Shown here: piece by piece, positions 21,901-34,018 of the stretch
Position numbering within the stretch: the first letter of the stretch is position 1
How the letters are laid out: every line of letters begins with the position of its first letter
Translations under genes and position numbers: made by a program
The notes under the pieces: model-generated
The model's database searches: none
Told to the model about the DNA's origin: nothing
Seen by the model: only the letters and a program-made list of their open reading frames with translations
Source of the DNA: Aurifilum marmelostoma
Lineage: Eukaryota; Ascomycota; Sordariomycetes; Diaporthales; Cryphonectriaceae
Length of the DNA stretch: 64,000 bases
Reading direction: 5' to 3'
Assembly (NCBI GenBank): GCA_027559495.1
Contig: JAMXSV010000017.1
Span: 1,612,001-1,676,000 of the forward strand

Positions 21901-23388
21901 ATTCTCGAGGATGGTGTTGGTGTTGCATCTCGCTGGTGTGTTGGTTGCCTCGTCGAACATGCCCAGATCCCCGTTCAGCATCAACATCTGGCCGATCTTG
22001 ACAATTTCCAGACTCACGTAGAGAGCCAATGGTATGACGTTGTTGAACATGATCGCATAGCCAATGATAATGTCCTGACCCGGGACGTTGTCTCCATCGA
22101 GGTACCAAGCGTAGTTCTCCATAGACCTTTGCCACAAGAGATAGCCAATGGAGCAGCCCATTGTGAGACAGATCACATAGAAAACCAGACTGAGAACGAC
22201 TCTGTTGTAAACCCTTTCGAGAGCAGGACGTTTTGCGCTAGGGTGATGGTTGGCGTTCATGCGGATCTTGCACTCCTCGCCGGTATTGATGACCACTCCG
22301 ATAGCGCAGGGCGTGTTCCGAAGAGTGCTTCCACGGTAGATGACTTCATTGAGGGTAAGAGGTACCGTCTTGTCGCCCAAGGTAACACGGCCATCGAAGC
22401 TGTACAGGTCGGCGTTCGGGTCCTCCACCACGAATTCTGCCCTGCAGGCCGCGAGTCCCGCAATCGTGTCGCAGCTGTGAAGTTCGGGCAGAACCTGCTT
22501 GCTCTTGAGGTTCGTCTCGCCATCTAGAGCCATGGTCTCGACGTAAGCAAGCCCATTTTCGCCATCGGCATGGAGCAATACGAGGTCGGCAGGTATGTCT
22601 TCGTCCCTGCTGAGCTTGACCACGTCTCCCACCCTCAGGTCCTTCCACGCTGCCCTCGTCCACCGGAAACCATCAACAACTCCTGAATTGTCCGGCCCGA
22701 GCGTGTTGGTGTGGCCGAGGTGTGACTTTCTGAGCAATCTGTGGACTGATTGCCCAAACCCCCAGCTGGACTTGGGTTCTGAGCTGGACGAGCTACCAGC
22801 CCTGCGCAAAACGGTCACGGGTTGCGCATTCTCGACCTTGTCCAGCCGATGTCGTTTGTAGTCGTCATAGCCCTCCTTGACGATTGTCAAGAGGACAAAG
22901 AATAGCAGTGGCAGGATTGTGGTGAAGTTGCCGGTGGTGCTGATACCCGGAATGGTCTGTGGTATGCCGACACAGAGAAAATAAAAATTTCCCAGGCGAG
23001 AGAACTGAAACAGCAGCTGTTTCGGGAAGAAATCGAAGACGTTGTATCGTGATGTACGGATGGCGTTCGAGATGAAGGCGTGGCCTCGCCTCTCATCCAC
23101 CAGCTGCGGAGTCTGCGGGGAGTCCAGATTCAGGGGAATCCGACGACCGTCCTTGGACGGCGGCAGAGGCCTCTGGCGTAGAACGAACTCGACGATAAAC
23201 TGCTGGTACCAAGCCTGCACCCAGGCCTTCACCTGCCGTCGTCGTGACTGTTTTCTCCGATGAGCGCCATGCGCAGCGAGTCGTGGGGTCTCATGATCCG
23301 ATCCGGATGAGGCGGCGGCCAGTCGTCGGCGCTTCTCGGAGATTGTGCCATCATATTGAACAGCATCTGCGCCGTCGAGGCTGTTCAT
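18904..23388 (-). CDS. P4-type ATPase, aminophospholipid flippase (Dnf3-like)
   Basis: Integral membrane pump moving phospholipids from the outer/lumenal to the cytosolic leaflet, usually with a Cdc50-type beta subunit (not in this window). Exons are 19502-23388 and 18904-19387, joined as WKLL|IIETHY, giving about 1,456 residues. Seen: the actuator motif DGETNLK near residue 290, the phosphorylation motif DKTGTLTEN near 506, MLTGDKRETA, and the hinge GDGANDLAM. About ten membrane helices follow the usual 2+2+6 pattern. A long Ser/Arg-rich insertion sits in the nucleotide-binding domain. The N-terminal basic extension and the LAVPELY segment fit the Dnf3 group better than Drs2, though I assign the subgroup with less certainty. 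The start is the first in-frame ATG (23386-23388); a 12-codon upstream ORF overlaps it. Confidence 0.92.
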
Positions 23389-23423
23389 GACGGGTTCGAG
23401 AGACAAGGGAGTGACCAGCTCAT
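23385..23423 (-). promoter_or_regulatory. Short upstream ORF overlapping the flippase start codon
   Basis: An ATG at 23421-23423 opens a 12-codon frame whose TGA (23385-23387) overlaps the flippase ATG as ATGA. If it is in the transcript, it would favour termination-reinitiation or dampen translation. Whether the transcript includes it is unknown. Confidence 0.4.
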
Positions 23424-25922
23424 GGCTTCAACAAGCAGAACAAGGGACGACCAGTGCGTGTTCCGTAGGATGTATGAGGTTGGCCAAGTAGTGCCGGCGA
23501 AAAGGCCTCTCTAAAGATAGAAAAAATGCTGATGATCTCAATGCTTCCAGTCCGTGCAATCTCTGGCTTTATTACGGGAGTTTCATGTACAATAATGAGT
23601 ACTGTCAAGCAGGCAACAGGGGACAAATGAACAAAGAAGCAAGAGCACAGTATATACAGAAACGAGAGTATGCAGAAACAACGAAGAACAAACGACCGCA
23701 GTGTTGAAGAAAATCAAGGATACAGCGTCAGATCAGCAGCAGCAACACGAGAAACGAGGCGATGGCTTGCACACCCTTGCGGTGCTCCTTCCTCTTCCTG
23801 CCGGCCTCCGAGCCCAACCATTTTTCGATATACGCCCCACATGAGCCAGGGATCTGACGTGCTTGGACACCCCTGCGCTGACGCTCACCAACCCTAACCC
23901 TTCTGCCATTTGGTACATACATAGTATGCTGGTCTTTGTTCAAGTGTTCGGTGCATGACTTGTGTAGCTGCTGTTTCGCCTTCTTGTCGAGCCGATTGCG
24001 CGTGTTGACGCGCGGTCCGAGAGACATCACTCACTACACATCTCATTATTACAGTCTTGACAATCCTGCCGCAAGACTGTATAAATACGGCAAGGTGATC
24101 AACGTTGCGTGTTGCAAATCTCGCGCTGTGCTGCGCCATGAGAAAGTGGCGTCCTTTCGGTCTCTCTCGGCGGACAAATCCTACTTGGCGCGTGTTATCA
24201 AAGTTTGCCTAGAAATAAAATGAGACGGTCGAGAGACTATAGGAGACTGGCGTGTAGATAGATGTCTTGTGTCGGATTATGTGAAAATATAAGCACATGT
24301 TACTGTACTGTTCTACAGTTATCTGAGTCCGAGGAAAACGTCCCAGTGGCTACCTCACATGCACAAAAAAGTCGGTATAATAGCAACCTCGAAAGGCGCT
24401 TCTACTCTCAGCCGTTCACAAGAGCAGTCTTCACAGGCCCGTCTGCATGATTTCGAAACTAACTAACTACATTATCACATCCCTCACCAACTATTACAAT
24501 GTATCGATAAGCGTCACGTAGCTACTTTCTTGCTACGGAAGAACCAGATACTAAGGGGATCATGCATCTCAGAGCAACACTGATGTTGAAGCCATCTTTT
24601 CCCATCTCACACAACAGCGCCACTTACAACAAGTCCACCATTCTACGTATCCAGGTCGCAACGAAGAACGCTTACTACGCATGCCTGTCTCCCAAATGGG
24701 TTCACAAGAAAGCCTAAAGCCTTCTCGACATTGAGGCATTCCTAGGCTAAAGTCCACCGGTGCCGGCTCATGTCTTTTCGGTGTATCAATAGCAAATGTT
24801 GCCGCCTTGTGTAATTACTGCAAGATGGCGCCGAGAATATCCCAGGTGTCCAGGAGACCAGCCAATTTGAAACCACATAGCAGCTCTAGAAGAGAAGGCG
24901 GAAACTGGGGCCAGAAAATGACAGAGGAACCTGGATAAATGGCAATGATCAGAGAATTGTATCTGGCTGTGGGGTCAAGAATTGAGCCAATAGGCCCCAT
25001 CTACGTTGTTAACGAAGGAGTTTCAATAGTGATATTGACTTGCGAGAACAATCGTGCTGGGGCTCTCAGTAAGAGACATAGAAGGATTCGATGTGGATAG
25101 AGTCTCTTCGCGCATTCCGGGCAGCATGACTGTGTCCAGGTCAGCTTCTTGTTTTACGAGTGTATAAGCGAGCGCGCTGAAGGCTTTCATAAGACATCTG
25201 TGGGGAGCAGCTCAGACAAATTCTAGCTACAGATTCCACCAACCGCATGTTTGATACCTGTAGAATCTGGAACCGATAAGGACTGCGGTACCGAAGGCCT
25301 CGGCTGGGAGGTTGGTTAGTTGTCTGATGACGGAACTCAGTACATCCCATGTAAGGCTTGACAGGCCGGGGGTTGGGGGAAAGGGATGGGGGGAAGTGGT
25401 ATGGAAGCCCCATCAAGAAGTGTTGCAATGGCAACTTGTGTCGTTGCTATGTATCTGCAGACAAGGCAATATGAATTGTCTTGACGACAGCCGGTTTGCA
25501 AATAATCCAAGATTTGTTTTCTTTTGGCCCTTGAACCCGCGCTGTGCTTGTCACTGTTATGTTTTCGTCCTTGTAAACACAGCGGCTGCCGTGGCAGGGG
25601 GATGACTACATAGGAGTACTTTCGACCTAACTGGAATGTGGTTATCGAAACAAAGGGGGGGAAAGAAAATAACATCATCTCTAGGGATGTGATGTAGAGC
25701 GGCTGATCTTCAACCGCTGCGCAATCATGTTTGAGACATGCCAGACTGAACAGGAATGCCGCCCTAGCCTGACCACAAGGGAGGCACCACAATATCAATA
25801 ATATTGATTCATGCTGTCATAAAAAAGAGACATGTCGCCCCTTGGTACCATGGTATCTCTTTTTTCTCCTGTTTTGGCATTATGCCAGCTCTACCTTGCT
25901 CAGCCTTGTGCTCAACGACAAT
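23424..25922. other. Divergent intergenic region, nothing recognised
   Basis: 2.5 kb between the divergently transcribed flippase and Mfsd5-like genes, so it must contain both promoters. Short frames on either strand do not look coding. No RNA gene, repeat or transposon terminus was seen. Confidence 0.45.
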
Positions 25923-27836
25923 ATGGAGCTCGACATATACTGGATCACCTTCCTGACCCTCCTTCCCACCGTCATCCTTCTTCTCGCACGCAACTTATTT
26001 TTGAGGGCCCTCACATTCATACTCAGACTATGGAGACGCCCTGAACAAGATGAGCCGGTTCAAGAGCTCGGCGAAAAACTGGACCCGAGCAGCTCGCTTC
26101 TGCCCAAGGACGAAAAGTCAGCGGACCCGTCATCAACCTCATCACCCACTCATTGCTCCAAACATCGTGAGATAGCACAGTTCCACAGGATCTTCCTTCC
26201 CATCTATCTTCTCGTAATGTCCTCCGAGTGGCTCTCCGGACCATACCTGTACCCACTGCTCCGGGACGACCGCGGGCTTCCCGAGTCTACCGTCTGTGCA
26301 CTCTACGCCACGGCCTACACCTCCGCCGCCGTCTCCGCCCTGGGCACAGGATTTCTCGCCGACCGCTACGGGCGACGCAACGCCTGCCTCGCCGAGTGCG
26401 TCATCCACACCGCAGCGTGTCTGACGGTGATTTTCGGCGGGGACAGCCTCCCTGTTCTCTTCCTGGGACGCGTCCTGGCAGGCACGGCGCTCACGCTGCT
26501 GTGGACTGTGTTTGAGAGCTGGATGGTGACGGAGTGGAACGCGAGGGGGCTCAGTGGGGAAGGGGAGAGCGGTGGAGGGGAGATGAGCAAGATGTTTGGG
26601 CTCATGACGACGGCAAACTGCATGACTGCTATAGTGGGTGGGGTGGTGGGACACTGTATGGTGTCTTTGCTTGGGTCCAAGGTGTGGCCTTTTGGCGTTG
26701 GAATCGTGAGTTTTCGACGTTCGAAATTGATTTGATCCGAACATTGTGGCTGATGGTCGAATGATAGATCATGGAGGGACTTGCGGCAGTTTTGATGCTG
26801 AGATATATGGTAAGAAGCCCACTATCTATCTCCCTATGAGTAATTGCTGACAATACCGCGCAGAATGAGAATTATGGGGTGAAAACCGAGGAGAAAAACG
26901 AAGGGTTGAGTTCAACGCCAGAGATGACGGGACGTGGGCGTCTCGGCGGTGAGCTCCCATGAGCAGCGAACCTTTTTTCGGTCAAGCCCGCTGACAGATA
27001 AACCTCTAGATGGTCGTCTCTGGGCTCTAGCTCTGGTGACCTGCTGTTTCGAAGGAACCAACTTTCTCGTGGTTTTCTTTTGGCCAAGCGTCCTCCAGGA
27101 CGCCCACAACGAAGCCCTGGACATCGCAGGGGAGGTCTACACACCCCAGCTCCACGACGTCCCCTACGGCGTCGTATTTGCCTCCTTCATGGCCGCCATG
27201 ATCCTTGGCGCGCTGCTCTTCAGCGCATATTCCGGGTCGGACCTCTTCCGGGATGCTGGAGCCAGTACGACTAGGTCGCCCGTCTGCCTGCTCATCAGCG
27301 CCGTGATCATCGCTGGCCTCAGCCTGCTCAGCCTGAGCGCGCTGAGGGGCGAAGTCGCGCAGTTTTGCACTTTCTTGGTATTTGAGGTCGCCAACGGCAT
27401 GTATATACCCAGCATGGCGTATATACGTGGCTTGGTGGTGGATGATCGGAGTCGCACAGGCTTGTATGGGCTGATGAAGGTTCCCCTGTTCCTTTTCGTT
27501 ATACTCGCTCTGGGTATCACAGCCGAGGGTAAGCTTTACATTTCATCTTCCGTCAATCACGGATACTTCCGCAGAGGTGATGACTGACAGCTCTCTGGTA
27601 TAGATAACAGCGCAAGGAGGATTATCTTTGCGTCGGCGTCGTTGTGTCTCCTCATTGCTGTGCTAGCCTTGGGACTTGGCTTTCTTGAAACGCTGAGATG
27701 CTCGAAGGCAACCTCCAATTGTGCTCAAGAAGAGCCGAATACATCTGTGAGCGCTCCGCTCATGGATCGCCGGGAGAAGCCCGAAATTGTCGTGGAGAAG
27801 GTGACGGATGAAAGGACAGAACATAGTGTGGGGTGA
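25923..27836 (+). CDS. MFS transporter, Mfsd5 / molybdate-anion transporter family
   Basis: A polytopic permease of 553 residues. The family (MoT2/Mfsd5) includes algal and animal molybdate transporters, so molybdate import is the likely role, by inference. Exons are 25923-26705, 26768-26809, 26864-26948, 27010-27528 and 27604-27836; all junctions keep the frame. The first half has YLLVMSSEWLSGPYLYPL, GTGFLADRYGRR (the MFS loop 2-3 signature) and LGRVLAGTALTLLWTVFESW, typical of the family. The second half starts GRLWALALVTCCFEGTNF and ends with an acidic cytosolic tail. The start is the first ATG in frame; an upstream ATG at 25832 is in another frame. A charged Ser/Pro loop lies near residues 50-85. 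Confidence 0.85.
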
Positions 27837-27948
27837 CAGAGAGATGAACAGCAGGAGATTGCAAGGGTAGAAATTGGCGTTGTGTTTTAGTCTTATTCAC
27901 CTTCTCTCGCTCGCCCGTAAGCTATAGCATCTTGAAGGCACAGACAGA

Positions 27949-29445
27949 CTACCGATGATCAGCAATTTGTTCTTCCTCGTCGGACCATTCCCCATTTTCA
28001 TCGGCTTCTTCGTTCGTCTTGGCCTCAGCGTCTCCCTCGAGACCTTCACTGTCGAACTCGCCCTCGTCCATATAGTCGTAGGCATCACTGCCAAGATCGT
28101 CGAGATCCATCTCATCTTCATCTTCATCAGACGCATCACCATCCTTTGTGCCCCTCTTCGCCTTCTTCGCGGCCTTCTTCTTTTCCACATTCTCTCGCTG
28201 CTGTTTTCTCCTCGCCTCCTTCTCCTGTCGTCTCTTCTCCCACAGCTTCTCCAGCTCTTTTATCTCTTCCTTGGACTTGTGGATGTACTCATGCCACATG
28301 ACTTTGCCAGCACACATGCCCTCTTCAACCTTGGTCAGGCGCAGCTTCATGCGTGGCCCCAACTCGACAAGCTTAACAGCCCGTCTTTCCACCTTGTCGT
28401 GGCCGTTTGACTCCATTCCATCATCGTCGTCGCTGCCCTCTTCCTCAGCGGCAGCGGGCCTGCCCCTGGGCGCAACCTTCTTTCTTCCCGCGATGTCCAT
28501 GACCTCGACTTCGGCATCCGTGTCTGCCTCACTCCCACTCGTGCCGTCCGTAGTATATCCATCGCCATTCTCACCGCCAATCATGTAATCCGCGATATCC
28601 TGCAGCTTGTTCAAGTTCGGCAGCTTTCCTTTCCTGCTCTTGCTGTTCATCAACCGCTCCGCCGCATTCAGCCTCTTGACGGCCTTTGAGACACCCGTTA
28701 CTTTTGTTGTGATGGCGTAGTGTCTGAAATTTAACACGTATGAGTCGTCATTCTTTGACGATCGTTCACGGTTAAGAAGAAGGATGCGGCGGATGGATTT
28801 AAGAGGGGCGATCTGCGGGTTGATTGGCGGGAAGAGGCCGTGGAAGACGGAAGTGACGAGGGATTCGAGGTGGCGCGGGACATTGTCCGAGGCCTTGCCG
28901 GCCTCACTGGTCATCTGGTTCATGACGAGCTGCAGCGACACCAGTCAGTATTTTCATTGCGCACGTACAGGACAGCGCACAAGATAGGGTGTCGAACATA
29001 CCAAGGGCGGAGTTATGTACTCCTTGCCGCCTCCCTTGGGGTGCCTCTGCGCCCGTCTCACATCCTTGGCGAGCGAGTACTTCTCAACCCTGAAATGCAG
29101 CGTCGGGCCCTGTGGGGTGGTGCAGACCCTAAGGTTCGTGTTGCCCGTCTCGCTCCTCGAGAACAGCAGCAGGTGGGTGACGCCGAGGGGTCCGCACATG
29201 GTCACGTAGTCTCGTAGCCTATTCGCCTTCCTCTCCTTAAGCCTGCTGGCCGTCCCTGGCTCCATGACCCGGCGGACATCGGTGGCCAGCTGAGAGATGC
29301 TTGAGCCGACCTCGCCTGCACCGATGCGGATCACCATGCTCTTGGGGTCATTCGGGTCCAGCTTTCCTGCGCTAGACGCCACGCCCGACTTGCTGTTCGG
29401 GTTGGCGGCTGCATGGGTGCGTTTCTTTGTGCGTCGTTTCGCCAT
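27949..29445 (-). CDS. ssf1: Ribosome biogenesis protein SSF1/Peter Pan (Brix domain)
   Basis: A nucleolar factor needed for 27S pre-rRNA maturation and assembly of 60S subunits. Exons 29002-29445 and 27949-28929 give 474 residues, joined as TPPL|LVMNQM across an intron with a TACTGAC branch site and CTGCAG acceptor. The Brix domain spans about residues 30-300, with PKSMVIRIGAGEVG, the MEPGTASRLKERK segment, VTHLLLFSRSE, HFRVEKYSLAKDV and the PPIN segment, all SSF1/PPAN signatures. The C-terminus is highly charged, with acidic and Lys/Arg coiled-coil-like stretches, as in the yeast protein. It is divergent from RRP3 across a 397-bp shared promoter region. Confidence 0.95.
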
Positions 29446-29842
29446 GGTTGCTGCTGAAGCTCAAGTGTGGATGAGTGAGTGGGAGAAAAAAGAAGAGAGA
29501 GGGAGGTTGGCCCGCCTTCCTAGGTGCACTCCGAGGATTTCAGTTCTCCGTGGTGCCTGTACTCTGCGCTAGCATCTGAAGTCAGTGTCAGTCCTTCGAA
29601 AAATTTAAGGTGGGTCCGCGATAAGACAGCTAACTGCAGGGCGATAAGCAACAGTTATACCATGAAGCGGCTTTCGGAGGGCTTTTTCCGACATCCGCTA
29701 AAACGGCACCGGTCCACATGCTCGTTGGGCTCCACCAAAAAGTTCACCCCCGTCTGTTGTGGGGTCTTTTGGTCTTTCTCTCTTGCTGAACGAAAACAAC
29801 ACCAAATCAGCCAGCATTTTTGGGTTGCGGACGACCAGCAAG
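29446..29842. promoter_or_regulatory. Bidirectional promoter region between SSF1 and RRP3
   Basis: 397 bp separate the two start codons. GAAAAATTT at 29598-29606 resembles the rRNA-processing element (RRPE) found before ribosome-biogenesis genes in yeasts. Coordinated control of the pair is inferred from the arrangement and shared process. Confidence 0.45.
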
Positions 29843-31557
29843 ATGAGCGACAAGGTGGTGAAGCGTCAAAAAACTTCGCATGGTTCTAAGGGGCCCTCTG
29901 CGCCATCGAAAGACAAGCTCAAGGCCAGGCTAGAGCCTGTGGAGGACGACGAGGAAGCAGCATCTTCATCTAGCGACGATAACGGCTCGGAAGATGGAAA
30001 TGCGAATGGAGCGGTCGAGGAGGTGCAAAAGACCTTCAAGGATCTGGTAAGCAAGTTATCTCGTGCTGTTGATCGTAACATCATCTAACAAGCTTTGGCA
30101 GGGCATCGTGGACACATTAGCCGAAGCATGCGCGACGCTCAAGTACGACCGACCGACACAGATCCAAGCCGAGTCCATACCGATCGCACTGCAGGGGAGA
30201 GACATTGTTGGCCTCGCAGAGACTGGCTCTGGAAAAACAGCAGCCTTTGCACTTCCCATCTTGCAGGCACTCCTCGACAAGCCGCAGCCCCTGTTCTCTC
30301 TCGTCCTCGCTCCGACCCGTGAACTGGCCTTCCAGATCGGCAAGACGTTCGAGGCATTGGGCGCAATCATATCTCTACGAGTCTGCACGATCGTGGGAGG
30401 CATGGACTTTACACCACAGCAGATAGCACTGGCCAAGAAGCCTCACGTCGTTGTCGCGACGCCTGGCCGGATATTAGACCATTTCGAACGCACTAAGGGG
30501 TTCAGTCTCCGTGCCCTGAAGTACCTGGTGCTGGATGAGGCAGACAGACTACTGGAGCTGGAGTTTGGCCCAGTAATCGAGGTGAGCATTGAATTCGGAG
30601 CACGCCTTAGACTGCAATGCGGCTGACAAGGCACCAGAAAATCCTCAAATTCCTTCCACGAGAGCGAAACACATTCCTTTTCAGTGCGACAATGAGCTCA
30701 AAGGTCGAGAGTCTGCAGCGGGCATCCCTTCGAGATCCTGTCCGGATCAGCGTCAAGGCCAGCAAATACCAGACTGTCAAGACGCTGATACAGAATTACA
30801 TCTTTATACCTCTTGTGCACAAAGACACCTACCTCGTCTGGTTCTTGGCGAACGAGTTTCGTGGTCAGTCGTGTGTCATCTTTACGAGGACGGTGAACGA
30901 CACACAGCGCCTCGCCATCCTTCTCCGGAGCCTTGGGCTGGGTGCTATTCCCCTGCACGGCCAGCTCAGCCAGTCTAACCGGCTAGGCGCGCTGAACAAA
31001 TTCAAGGCTGGAAGCCGCGACATTCTTGTGGCGACGGACGTTGCGGCCCGCGGTCTCGATATTCCCAATGTTGATGTAAGCTATACTAGGGGGCTCAGTC
31101 GTGCATTTTTTTTTTTTTCCTGCCCCCACGTTACTGACACTAAAACAGCTCGTTGTGAATTATGACTTGCCCGGTAATAGCAAGACGTACGTGCATCGAG
31201 TGGGACGGACAGCCCGTGCCGGCAAGAGCGGCCGCGCTCTCAATATCGTGACACAGGTAAAGCTCCCCATTGCCGACTGCTGTCAACCCTTGCAATGAGT
31301 CTGCTAACAAAGTGGTGTAGTATGATGTTGAAATTTTCCAGAGAATAGAGGCAGCACTGGGAGATGAGCAGAAGGAATACCCCACAGACAAAGAGGAGGT
31401 CTTTGTCTTCAAGACCCGCGTCGAGGAGGCACAGAGGGAGGCCAGAATAGAAATGAAGAATTTACACCAGGACCGAGGAAAGAAGGGTGCAGTGCTGAAA
31501 GGGAGGCCGAGGAATGGCAAACGGAGTCGCGACCATATGGATGCTGAAGAGGGCTAG
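29843..31557 (+). CDS. rrp3: ATP-dependent rRNA helicase RRP3 (DEAD-box, DDX47-type)
   Basis: A nucleolar RNA helicase acting in 18S/pre-rRNA processing. Exons are 29843-30046, 30102-30581, 30638-31075, 31149-31256 and 31321-31557, all in phase 0, giving 488 residues. The motifs appear in order: Q motif TQIQAESIP, AETGSGKT, APTRELA, VATPGR, DEAD, SAT, VIFTRT, TDVAARGLD and HRVGRTARAG. The N-terminal acidic/serine tract and Lys/Arg-rich C-terminus match Rrp3. The phrase KTFKDLGIVDTL before the Q motif and SIPIALQGRDIVGLAE are diagnostic of this subfamily. It shares a divergent promoter with SSF1, which acts in the same pathway. Confidence 0.95.
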
Positions 31558-32271
31558 TCGACCACTACTGACGAGCAGCAGATGGTGGCCTTGGAGGAGC
31601 AATGCAGACAGTCTTAGTAACGAATCTCCACGAGGAACGATCCCAAAAGAGCTTGTATTCCCGGATGTAACGATGGGAAGGGGGGGGGGGGAGGGTTGCA
31701 TGCCCCCAACGGTGTGTCCGGGCTGCCCTAATGGGAGGTCGAGGAGGGGTAACATCATGTCGCTCTGCTTACTTTACACTTGACACTATTGTACCTTGGC
31801 TACACTAACCCGTCATCCGCACATCTCATCTAATGCCACTACGATCTCAGCCCTGTGCGCCTCTGGACTCGATGGGAGGCACCGTCTTACCCCTCTTCCA
31901 CCCTCTTTTCTCTCTGGCTCCCCCAACCCAGACTTGACAGCAGGAAAACCCGGTCACCAAATTCTTTCGATCGACAGAGAGGATCAACCATTGCTTCCCA
32001 TCAGGCAGGACACGCAGAGACAAAATTAGATTGTCGGTCTAGAGAAACTTACCCAAACTTACTACGCCCGACCGGAGGGTGGGACGGAGTTGGGACGAAC
32101 CGCTGCACCCCAAAAAATGCTGTGCCCCATCACATGCTGCTTGTAGGCAAGGCCCCAATTGATAGCAGTGAGATCCGCTGGGTGCCCATCCACACCACCC
32201 CCTCTTTGCTACTTCATGGCCGGGAATCGCGCCCGATCGTGTTTTGGGCTGAACAATGTCATCCGAGGTGC

Positions 32272-32314
<43 letters not shown>

Positions 32315-33277
32315 ATACATACTATACTTGACTGCCTTTTATGAACGCCGCCGAAGATTTTCTTTTTGTTTTCGAGCCGTCTTTTTCCTTGTTCAGTATT
32401 CCTCCTCAGGTCTTGTCAATTCCGCAAGGATTGACTTCTAAATTGGCTCGCAGCTGAGCGGCAAATGGAGATCAAAGGATAAAGACAAAGCTGGAAAAGA
32501 AACACATGGCATCTCATGAACCCCTTTGAACAGGGTCCAATGACCAGACAATGCTCTTTTATGGTCGTAGAGACCGGACCTGGCCGTATGCCAGGGCAGA
32601 GACCGTCCCCAGTAACTACAGCATCTAGGAGGAGGGGGCCAGAATGCCTTACACACACATGGGGAAAAAATGACTTGTGTATCTGTAGGCTGACCAACTT
32701 CCCCTCACATTGCCACATCATCACCACCACCAACACCACTACTTGACAAACCAAGAGGGTTCAGCTCCGTCTGGAGGCACAGCACGACATCCAGGATGGT
32801 GTTGGTGTCCACTACCCACGGCGGGCACCTCTGGCGGGATCAGCACTAATCACTGCGCAGTCTCGGCACTCTGGTGCATTTGTCTGGCTGGATTCCAAGA
32901 GACTATCATCCCTCTCCTGCATGGCATGTTGGTATTTTGGGCTCAGCCTAGTCCACGGCGAAGGAGCAACAACACTCAGCATCTTACCCACCGAGGGTAG
33001 AAATATGACTTCCCATCCGGGCTCCGGGATCGAGGGGCTCCCCTTTCTTTGACGGAATTTTTCTACCATGGCTTCTTTCAGTTCTTCTTTCTCGTTCGCC
33101 TTCTAGAACGCCTTTGTAATTATACGAAGTCTACTCTTCCCTGGGTGTCACAGGTTTTTTTCTTTTTCACCTCTACGGCAAAAGAAAAGTTATTGTCCTT
33201 TCACCACCCACTTGAGAGTCATCTCCACATTCAAACACACACGCACACACACTCTGTCTCTCTCACAAGCTTTCACC
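31558..33277. other. Intergenic with homopolymer tracts, no gene recognised
   Basis: 1.7 kb downstream of RRP3 and upstream of the four-helix membrane protein. Contains a G run at 31681-31690 and a 39-nt A run at 32274-32312. CT/CA-rich sequence at 33170-33270 just before the next ATG looks like a typical fungal pyrimidine-rich leader. No credible coding exon. Confidence 0.5.
32274..32312. repeat. Poly(A) tract, 39 nt
   Basis: Uninterrupted run of about 39 A on the plus strand. No retrotransposon coding remnant or target-site duplication was seen next to it, so it is listed only as a homopolymer; the exact length may be affected by sequencing. Confidence 0.85.
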
Positions 33278-34018
33278 ATGTCATCAGCCTCGCTGTATCT
33301 CAAGGTCACCCTCGGCCTCGTGGCCATCGCCTCCGCTATCGAGCTCTGCTTCATCTCCGCCACCGTCGCCTACCTCGTCCAGATCAGCAAGCAAGACCTA
33401 GTCGCAACCACCACCACCACCACCACCAGTCAGAGCGGTTCCTTGAACGTCCCCAGCCTGCCCGCCAACCTGTCCGTAAACCAGGGCCACACCTCCAACG
33501 GCGCCGCGGGCACAGGCCTCATCGTGATCGCCCTCGCAGGCAGTCTCGCCCTGCTCCTGCGCAGCCGCGCCGGGTACTACGCCTCGGGCCCGACAGGCCT
33601 CTTCAGCCGTGCCTTCTACCGTCTCTGGCTCGCTCTCAACGTGCCCGCGCTGCTGCTCACGCTGGGCGCGCTGGCGTACGTCTTTGCCGTGACGAACGCG
33701 CACGCGGGCCAGCGCATCGACGAGACCGTGCTGCCGGGCTTGGTCTCCGGGGACAAGTACCCGCTGCTGGAGTGGACGCCGCAGGGGTGGTTCGAGGCCC
33801 TGCTCAAGCTGGACCTGATTCCTGGTGACGTTGATATCGATGCCATCAGGGTCCATCTCAAGATTGCCCGTGGGTGGGAGTATAACCTGATCCCGTTCTT
33901 TATTGTGCAGCTTGCCGAGACGGGGTGTGCGCTGTGGGATGCCAGGCGGAGGCGGAGGGAGGATGCGCGGTATGGGCATGCCGTGGGGGATAAGGACATG
34001 GCTTATGTGGGCAGATAA
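33278..34018 (+). CDS. Uncharacterised four-helix membrane protein, 246 aa
   Basis: Single exon; the ATG at 33278 has a good context (CACCATGTC). Hydrophobic segments lie at about residues 8-35, 78-94, 112-138 and 201-220. A Thr/Ser-rich loop (residues 44-56, from an ACC repeat) with a possible N-glycosylation site (NLS) follows helix 1. The loop between helices 3 and 4 is long (about 60 residues), and the cytosolic tail is Arg-rich (RRRRR) after helix 4. The layout fits small fungal integral membrane proteins of unknown function; no catalytic motif is visible. Confidence 0.75.
   Translation: MSSASLYLKVTLGLVAIASAIELCFISATVAYLVQISKQDLVATTTTTTTSQSGSLNVPSLPANLSVNQGHTSNGAAGTGLIVIALAGSLALLLRSRAGYYASGPTGLFSRAFYRLWLALNVPALLLTLGALAYVFAVTNAHAGQRIDETVLPGLVSGDKYPLLEWTPQGWFEALLKLDLIPGDVDIDAIRVHLKIARGWEYNLIPFFIVQLAETGCALWDARRRRREDARYGHAVGDKDMAYVGR

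Noticed and set aside
25832..25922. Upstream ATG (25832) and TTG (25842) starts for the Mfsd5-like gene
   Set aside because: The ATG is in another frame and the TTG is not a likely fungal start; the first in-frame ATG is 25923.
32274..32312. Poly(A) tail of a retroposed transcript or LINE
   Set aside because: No coding remnant, no target-site duplication and no terminator-like sequence upstream; a simple homopolymer is enough.
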